This document shows, in pieces, positions 30,947 through 36,444 of a stretch of 36,444 nt of DNA (positions within the stretch are counted from its first letter, which is position 1; each line of letters opens with the position of its first letter). The notes beneath the pieces are model-generated. The model saw nothing but the letters and a program-made list of their open reading frames with translations. It searched no databases and was not told the DNA's origin. This DNA is from Mnemiopsis leidyi. Its lineage: Eukaryota > Ctenophora > Tentaculata > Lobata > Bolinopsidae. A program made the translations under genes and the position numbers. The stretch spans positions 117,966 through 154,409 of the forward strand of contig JH153351.1 of assembly GCA_000226015.1 (NCBI GenBank), in the 5' to 3' direction.

Positions 30947-31484
30947 CTAAGAAAAGCTTCAATAATGAAACACAGATCAAGTTGAATAATCTTTCACAGA
31001 AATAGACAACCGGTTTCGAGATGTTACATAAAGATGTTAAATGTCATAATCTCGTCCTCAGGTCCTCCTCGAAAGACTTCTCTTTTTTAATGGTATATGG
31101 ATATTTTTATATAGGGTCATTTGTGTATTCAAGGTGTAATTGTCTATTTTTTATTGTGTATAGCTATATTATGCAAATTCTTATTTTCTGGATAAACCCC
31201 TTTTTCTCATGATAATGTTTTTATTATTTTCATTTGTATTTATTGCTTATTTTCATTTGTATATATTGCTTGAGGTTTAAGATTGCTATTATATTTCCAG
31301 AATTTTGAATGATTTAAGAAAACAACAAATTTCAAGAATTCTCAGGAGTGAGTCTTTCGAGGAGGACCTGAGGACGAGACTATGACATTTAACATCTTTA
31401 TATAACATCTCGAAACCGGTGTCTAATTCTGTGAAAGATTCTTCAACTTGATCTGTGTTTCATAATTGTTAAAGCTTTTCTTAG
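30947..31484. mobile_element. Foldback element with terminal inverted repeats of about 140 bases
   Basis: The left arm (30947-about 31085), starting CTAAGAAAAGCTTCAATAAT, is repeated inverted at about 31347-31484, which ends AAGCTTTTCTTAG. The arms agree over nearly all their length, through ACCGGTTTCGAGATGTTA and AGGTCCTCCTCGAAAGAC, with a few substitutions and small gaps. The centre (about 260 bases) is AT-rich and non-coding. This is the structure of a non-autonomous DNA transposon (MITE or foldback). A partial third arm lies at 31980-32049. No clear target-site duplication was identified. Confidence 0.85.
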
Positions 31485-31768
31485 ATTTAACAATTAGAAA
31501 ACAATAAGCTTGTAAAGCAAAAATTAGTACAATTTGACATGACTTAAGGATCATAAAATTTCCAGCCTGTCGAAGCCTAAGGTTTGCCCGAATTTTATCT
31601 CGATAAAATCAGGTTTTATCTTGTGATCTCGATAAACCGATAACGTTTTTTCGTGAATTATCGGCACAATTAGTATGTTTACTATACCTATATCATATTA
31701 TTTGATTGTTGTAATTTGCTGGTTGTTCTTTTGTTTATATGATTACTATATCTTTTGTTTGGCCTTAG

Positions 31769-31919
31769 ATAGGGTGCCCCGACAAAAGGAATGGATTCCT
31801 CCAGGTGGCATCCTGTGGCACATTTACTGATTGCTTCACTTTATATATTTTAAATTATTAACTTATTACCATTTTACTGTATTGTGTCACAAATTTGATG
31901 TTCAAATTCAAATTCAAAA
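31769..31919 (+). repeat. Short interspersed repeat with (TTCAA)n-like tail, copy 2
   Basis: It starts AGGGTGCCCC, continues TCCTCCAGGTGGCATCCTG and ends in TTCAAATTCAAATTCAAA. It is more diverged than copies 1 and 3. Confidence 0.55.
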
Positions 31920-31979
31920 TAATTATCAGTAACAATTAACTGATTGGAAAGCCTACAATGAAGCATTTGATTTCACTAC

Positions 31980-32049
31980 CTAAGAAAAGCTTCAATAATG
32001 AAACTCAGATCGTGTTGAATAATCATTCACAGAAATTGACAACCGGTTT
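31980..32049 (+). repeat. Partial arm of the foldback element
   Basis: It matches the first 70 bases of the left arm at 30947, from CTAAGAAAAGCTTCAATAAT to GACAACCGGTTT, with a few substitutions. No inverted partner follows, so it is a solo or truncated end. Confidence 0.75.
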
Positions 32050-32226
32050 TGTTGTAACAGTAACATCATAAAATTGTTTAGAAGTTATACTTATATTGGT
32101 ATCATCTAATGCTCAAAGATTAATTTAGATGTTACTATAAAAGAATCAAGGCTGATATGGAAGAGCACAGACCATAAGGATTGCGTGCCCTTGCTCTTGG
32201 ACACACACATACAAACAAAACATACC

Positions 32227-32378
32227 ATTACACTGCAGGGGCTCCTAGAAGATTTTTAAACGAATTGACACTCCTTCACAGTTTCCCAGTCATTCGGCTG
32301 ATTCGACCGAAGAAGATTGCATAGGCCCTCCTCTAGGATTGGCGGATCTGGGAAACGAACCCCCGATCTTCTGCCTAC
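32227..32378 (-). mobile_element. tRNA-derived SINE, inverted 5'-truncated copy
   Basis: On the minus strand it matches the SINE at 524-800 from the GCAGAAGATCGGGGG segment through the B box (GGTTCGTTTCC, 32351-32361), CCGCCAATCCTAGAGGAG, TTCTTCGGTCGA and AGCCGAATGAC, to AGGAGCCCCTGCAGT. The A-box part is missing, and the tail after the body differs. Confidence 0.8.
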
Positions 32379-32949
32379 CGGTTCCACGCGAAAATTTACT
32401 TTTGATTTATTTGATTCCTTCTAAGATGTAATTATGTAGAAATGATGATAGCAGAGCATTTGTTGTAAGGAATCGAACAATAAAGACGTATCAAATAAAA
32501 AGTTGTGAAATTGCACTTGCTATCTCAGCAAATAATTACAGTTGCCAAGGTTACCTGACAAATTTTTGCAGTAAAGCCATGCTTAAAACCGTGATTTCTA
32601 ATTGCTCCTCTACATAACGTATCTCCATGCGATATTTCTGAGCACAACTCACTAAATCTACGGAAAGAGGCCTTGATTGTAATTATCAATATAAGAAGCT
32701 GATTGATAACTCATAACATGTGATTTTATGAGGGTGAGAATACTTGTTATATGTTTTTCTAAGTATTTCTGCACACTTTTTATCACCACACTCCATTTCC
32801 TATGGTACACCCATTTTCTCGGGTTTAATAGTAAGTTTATCCAGCCTCCTTCTTTATCTTTTGTTTTGAGCTTATTTAATGTTGGGAGGATTATTTATTT
32901 TTAATAGAAAATTCTAATATTCCAGATTCCGGGACAAATAGGGTGCTAA

Positions 32950-33077
32950 GGTAGGGTGCCCCATTAAAAGAGCAAGACTCTTCCAGGCTGCATCCTGCAG
33001 CACTTCAGTTATTTATATGTATATGTATAGCACCTGGTTAGGTGTTTGCTGCAACTTTTATTTCAATTCAATTCAAA
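32950..33077 (+). repeat. Short interspersed repeat with (TTCAA)n tail, copy 3
   Basis: It is nearly identical to copy 1 in its first 60 bases (GGTAGGGTGCCCCATTAAAA, GGCTGCATCCTGCAGCACTT) and in its tail (GCTGCAA, TTTTATTTCAATTCAATTC). The middle differs by an AT-rich indel. Confidence 0.75.
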
Positions 33078-33630
33078 GATAACAGGTGAGAGATAATGTC
33101 ACCTTAGGAAGAACAACATTTTGCGATAACATTGAAATATAATTTTAAAAGTTATCAGCAAGAAGTTTTTTAATCAGATTTCATGTTTTAACCAAATTCA
33201 TTTTCACGTTTACTAAGAGTTTTATTTGTTTATTGAAATCCATACTTTGTCTTGCCACACAGCTCCCAGTAACATTTTCAGATTTTAACGGACACACATT
33301 TGTCTAACCGCAGGTCTGTTGCCGTGCAGCGGCATCTTTACCGTTCACCTCACCAGGTGCTTGCGCACACTAGGCGCGCGGCTGTACGGCAACGATCAAA
33401 AATACCTGTGCGCAAATCTGACTGCGTATATAATACTGCCACTGTCGTGTAAAATAGAGCCCTTTTCCGGCCACTTCGTGTCGGATGGCGCGCGCAAAAG
33501 GTCTTTGGTTAGAACAAGCTTTACCGCGCGGCGCAACCGCCATATTTTCAATTACTAAAAATGTTTATCCATATACAAGCTTGGTGCAAAATTAGGACGG
33601 ACACGAAAAAGTACATGGTACAAAACATAT
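33078..33630. other. Non-coding stretch with a GC-rich hairpin
   Basis: No gene is recognised. GTTGCCGTGCAGC near 33309 and its near-complement GCTGTACGGCAAC near 33382 could pair (one mismatch), enclosing about 60 bases. The block around 33350-33545 is CG-rich compared with the flanks. Confidence 0.45.
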
Positions 33631-33832
33631 TTATGTGCGTCCCGATATGCGATAGGGCGCGCGCAGCGCGAGCTACTGGGCCGGGCTATGTTGGCTTTGT
33701 CAAGATGTTACCCGGCCCGACTCGCGGCTTGAAAAGTTAAACCATAAACGGAATATCATCTTGTCAATGCCATGCAAACATAGCCCTGTGGCTCGCGCTG
33801 CGCGCGCCCTATCGGGACGCACATGTTTGGAC
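33631..33832. mobile_element. GC-rich inverted-repeat element
   Basis: The arms at 33631-33707 and 33759-33832 are inverted copies with small gaps. They share ATGTGCGTCCCGAT, AGGGCGCGCGCAGCGCGAGC, GGGCTATGTT and CAAGATG. The centre of about 50 bases is AT-richer. It looks like a short non-autonomous DNA transposon, but no target duplication is evident. Confidence 0.65.
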
Positions 33833-33859
33833 CTATTTTTTGCTTTTTTCTTATCGGAG

Positions 33860-34118
33860 GTTGTAGGTTGATAACCTACTGTCGCGGCCATCACGCGCTG
33901 TCACGCATTTCTGGCATCGCCCGTTGAGGTAAGTGTAAAGTCTACATTATGCTACTTCAAAAGTAATTAAGATAAGTGTTTATGACTGGCGAGCACTCTC
34001 CCAGCCGTGATATACATACAGCAATAGGGCTGACAGGCAGGCGAGACTCAAAGAGGTCCATGCGTTGTAGGTTGATAACCTACTGTCGCGGCCATCACGC
34101 GCTGTCACGCATTTCTGG
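33860..34118. repeat. 55-base direct repeat pair
   Basis: Identical 55-base copies lie at 33860-33914 and 34064-34118. Each contains the hairpin GTAGGTTGATAACCTAC and the stretch TGTCGCGGCCATCACGCGCT. Similarity resumes with CATCGCCCGTTGA directly after copy 1, but only about 34 bases later after copy 2, so one copy has a deletion or the other an insertion. Confidence 0.9.
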
Positions 34119-34573
34119 CCTGGCGACATGATTTCGAAGAAATTCTAGACGCGCATCGCCCGTTGATCCATGCGCTGACGCTATTCCTACACTTTGAGAC
34201 TGCACTTAGGTGACAGTAAGTCTCAATTTAATTCTCAGCAAATGCAGGTTTAATCTTACTTCAGAAATAAACAGACAGCATCTTCCAGAATGGACTAGTC
34301 CCCGATTCCTCGGGACCAAGGGGGCATGAGAAGAGCTGTGTTACCACTGCGACCGCCGAAAATAATTACATCATGCTTGCTATCGTGTGTAGATTGGATA
34401 AAGAATAATTACTGGTGTCGCAGATTACTCCACCAGTCCCCAGTTTCTGGGCTGGAAGCTCCAAGCAGACCCCTACATCGCGAGGCAGTTTAACCTCCTT
34501 TGTAGCGACTGGGCGGAGCTGAAGGTTCCCTCTCTGGGTTTCTTTCTCCATTCAGTATTTTTCCAGAAGTATA
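34119..34573. other. Region upstream of the PHD-reverse transcriptase open frame
   Basis: No coding region is recognised. An inverted repeat TTGAGACT/AGTCTCAA is present at about 34193-34225. This would include the 5' UTR of the retroelement that follows, but its 5' boundary is not visible. Confidence 0.4.
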
Positions 34574-36444
34574 ATGCCTCCTCGATACAATACCCGGTCT
34601 CGTTCTGGATCTGGTGATGGCCATGCTTCGACTTCTGCAACCCCATCATTGCCCTTGTATGAGATCCCTAATGAAGGGAACTCCAATAGCATTGCAGTTC
34701 ATCACCCTCCTCCTAATGCCGCAGCTGAAGAGCCAGACGAAGATTGCTTAATGGAATCTATTGGAATGTGTGACGCATCCCTCCAGCCAAAGCTTATTGG
34801 ATGTGGAACACAAGTCTCTGATTCTATAGTCTCACAAGCTATAGACCAGTTCCGAGCAGTATCAGACCTCCAGACTATCAACGAGAACACATCAGATATC
34901 TGTCCCGAGTGCAACATTGTGTGCTCAGAATCAGATGAAGCACTCTGCTGCAATGGATGTAACCTTTGGTTTCATTGCATCTGTGCCAATATAAGCAGCT
35001 CAGTTTACACCCAGTTACAGGATCCAACTATAGCCTGGTATTGTTGCTCATGTCATAGCACACCGGCCTCAGGGGATAGTGCTGACTCCACCCATATTAC
35101 TCAATTTCTTGAGAACCTCGGAGGACCTCCAAGCTATACAAGTATAGAGGATGACATTGTATTTGGATGCCTCAAGGGTGCAGATGCTATCAAGAGCATC
35201 AACAAAGCATACAAGGTTATTGTCCACTGGAAGCCAAATGTGTTCCTTACACCATCTGGTCATGTGGGACAAAACTTCTTGAAAACCATCAAAAATCTAC
35301 TTGATCAGTTTACAGACAATGGTCCACTTAAACCAGTAGCTCTTAAGCTCATCCTGATTGCTGGGCCACTTCTCCTTCAGAAGCCATCTGCATCCTCTAA
35401 ATCAAAAGATCATGTTGACTGCTTGACGCGAAGACTAAACCTGTGGAATAAAGGTCAGCTTTCCGATTTGTTAAGAGAAGGAAAGACCATTCAATCTCGG
35501 CTCTTAAAGTCAAAGTCCACCCCAAACCCCCTTTCCGTTTTCTCCAGACTGATGTTAAAGGGTCAAGTTTCAGCAGCCCTTAAATGGGTCAAGAGCAATC
35601 CCTCCCTTCTTCTTTCTGTAAATAGCTTTGTCCTTGAAGAGCTCCAGTTAAAACACCCGAACCCTCAACCACCTGACGACGATTGTACATATGTGGGCCC
35701 TATTGAAGTCCCCGACCCTATCCTCTTCAACTGCATCGACGCCAACCTTGTTAGAAGGGCAGCTAAACTAACAAGGGGTTCAGCAGGACCATCAGGCATA
35801 GATTCTGAAGGCTGGGGAAGAATTCTTGTTTCCAAACATTTTAAGTCAGTTGGAACTGATCTCTGTGCTTCATTTGCGAGGTTTGTCAGAGTTCTTGCCA
35901 CAGAAGACGTCAATCCAATTTACATAGCAGAGTTTCTTTCCTCTCGTGTTGTTGCTTTGGACAAGAATCCAGGAATTCGCCCGATTGGTATTGGTGAAAC
36001 TCTCAGAAGAATTGCCGGAAAGTGCATATCTTTGTCCCTCAAGACTGAGGTTACTGCAGCAACTTCTCCCCTTCAAACATGTGGAGGACTTGAAGGAGGA
36101 GTAGAGGCATCAGTCCATGCCGTGAGGGAAATGTACATGGATGAAAGCACTGATTGCGTACTGTTAGTTGATGCAGCAAATGCCTTCAACAGTCTAAATA
36201 GGTCATCTGCTCTACAGAATGTCGGAGTTCTCTGCCCACCCCTACATCAATACCTGAAGAATCTTTACGGATCCCCAACAATGATGGTCGTCAATGGAAC
36301 CAAAGAAACTCTAGTTTCTGCAGAAGGAACCACCCAGGGGTGTAATTTAGCCATGGATTTCTACGGGATTGGAATCATGAAGCTCATCCACATGCTGAAG
36401 GACAGGTACCAGACTGTCGAAACTCATGGTATGCAGATGACTCT
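34574..36444 (+). CDS. Retroelement polyprotein: PHD finger fused to reverse transcriptase (partial, runs off the edge)
   Basis: An ATG at 34574 opens 623 codons without a stop to the window edge. Residues 109-160 form a C4HC3 PHD-type zinc finger: C110-x2-C113, a CCNGC pair, an H-x2-C (FHCIC) and the final C157/C160 region. The middle (about 165-390) is not recognised. From about residue 395 the sequence has reverse-transcriptase features: RGSAGPSGID (402-410), RPIGIGETLRRIAGKC, then VDAANAFNSLNR (532-543) as motif A with its catalytic Asp, and EGTTQG (584-589) as motif B. The catalytic YADD of motif C is present at 36427-36444 as WYADDS but in another frame, so one base appears to be missing just upstream. 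The element is a retroelement; its class is not assigned, because no endonuclease, integrase or recombinase part is visible. The PHD finger may bind histone tails and guide insertion (inference). Confidence 0.85.
   Translation, partial: MPPRYNTRSRSGSGDGHASTSATPSLPLYEIPNEGNSNSIAVHHPPPNAAAEEPDEDCLMESIGMCDASLQPKLIGCGTQVSDSIVSQAIDQFRAVSDLQTINENTSDICPECNIVCSESDEALCCNGCNLWFHCICANISSSVYTQLQDPTIAWYCCSCHSTPASGDSADSTHITQFLENLGGPPSYTSIEDDIVFGCLKGADAIKSINKAYKVIVHWKPNVFLTPSGHVGQNFLKTIKNLLDQFTDNGPLKPVALKLILIAGPLLLQKPSASSKSKDHVDCLTRRLNLWNKGQLSDLLREGKTIQSRLLKSKSTPNPLSVFSRLMLKGQVSAALKWVKSNPSLLLSVNSFVLEELQLKHPNPQPPDDDCTYVGPIEVPDPILFNCIDANLVRRAAKLTRGSAGPSGIDSEGWGRILVSKHFKSVGTDLCASFARFVRVLATEDVNPIYIAEFLSSRVVALDKNPGIRPIGIGETLRRIAGKCISLSLKTEVTAATSPLQTCGGLEGGVEASVHAVREMYMDESTDCVLLVDAANAFNSLNRSSALQNVGVLCPPLHQYLKNLYGSPTMMVVNGTKETLVSAEGTTQGCNLAMDFYGIGIMKLIHMLKDRYQTVETHGMQMT

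Overview
The window is nuclear DNA of a multicellular animal. It is AT-rich, its genes have GT-AG introns, and it encodes animal-type proteins: an AF10-like PZP/leucine-zipper reader, the gamma-secretase subunit PEN-2, proteasome alpha subunit PSMA1 and COP9 signalosome subunit 7. Genes are compact, with introns of a few hundred bases, and interspersed repeats are common. That fits an invertebrate, but the sequence alone does not identify the phylum. All recognised cellular genes lie on the + strand.

Region 1 (1-3082) is non-coding and holds tRNA-derived SINE pieces and one copy of a second short repeat with a (TTCAA)n tail. Region 2 (3083-8000) holds two tandem paralogous hnRNP A/B-type genes. 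Each has two RRMs and a long Gly-Tyr-Asn-Gln repeat tail, and each carries exactly one extra base that breaks its frame. Region 3 (8621-10258) is an intronless AF10-like gene. Region 4 (10795-18528) holds three intronless two-KH (NOVA-like) RNA-binding genes, each with a different low-complexity tail. Five RNA-binding proteins with low-complexity tails and one chromatin reader thus lie within about 15 kb.

Region 5 (22076-28172) holds the housekeeping genes PSMA1 (4 exons), PSENEN (2 exons) and COPS7 (single coding exon). Several minisatellites, CCAAT/CACGTG clusters and palindromes lie between and within them. Region 6 (28330-36444) is mobile-element territory. It contains rearranged fragments of a retroelement whose 5' end module occurs three times, a foldback element with long terminal inverted repeats, further SINE and (TTCAA)n copies, and a GC-rich inverted-repeat and direct-repeat block. 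The right edge holds a long open frame (34574 to the edge) that joins a PHD finger to a reverse transcriptase; its catalytic YADD motif has slipped out of frame at the very end.

The points most worth a second look are the PHD-reverse transcriptase fusion, the RNA-binding gene cluster with prion-like tails (one tail interrupted by an intron whose retention would remove it), the near-ATG splice-acceptor pattern at the intronless genes (5' UTR introns or spliced-leader addition), and the triplicated retroelement end module. The three single-base frame breaks may be sequence errors and should be checked first.
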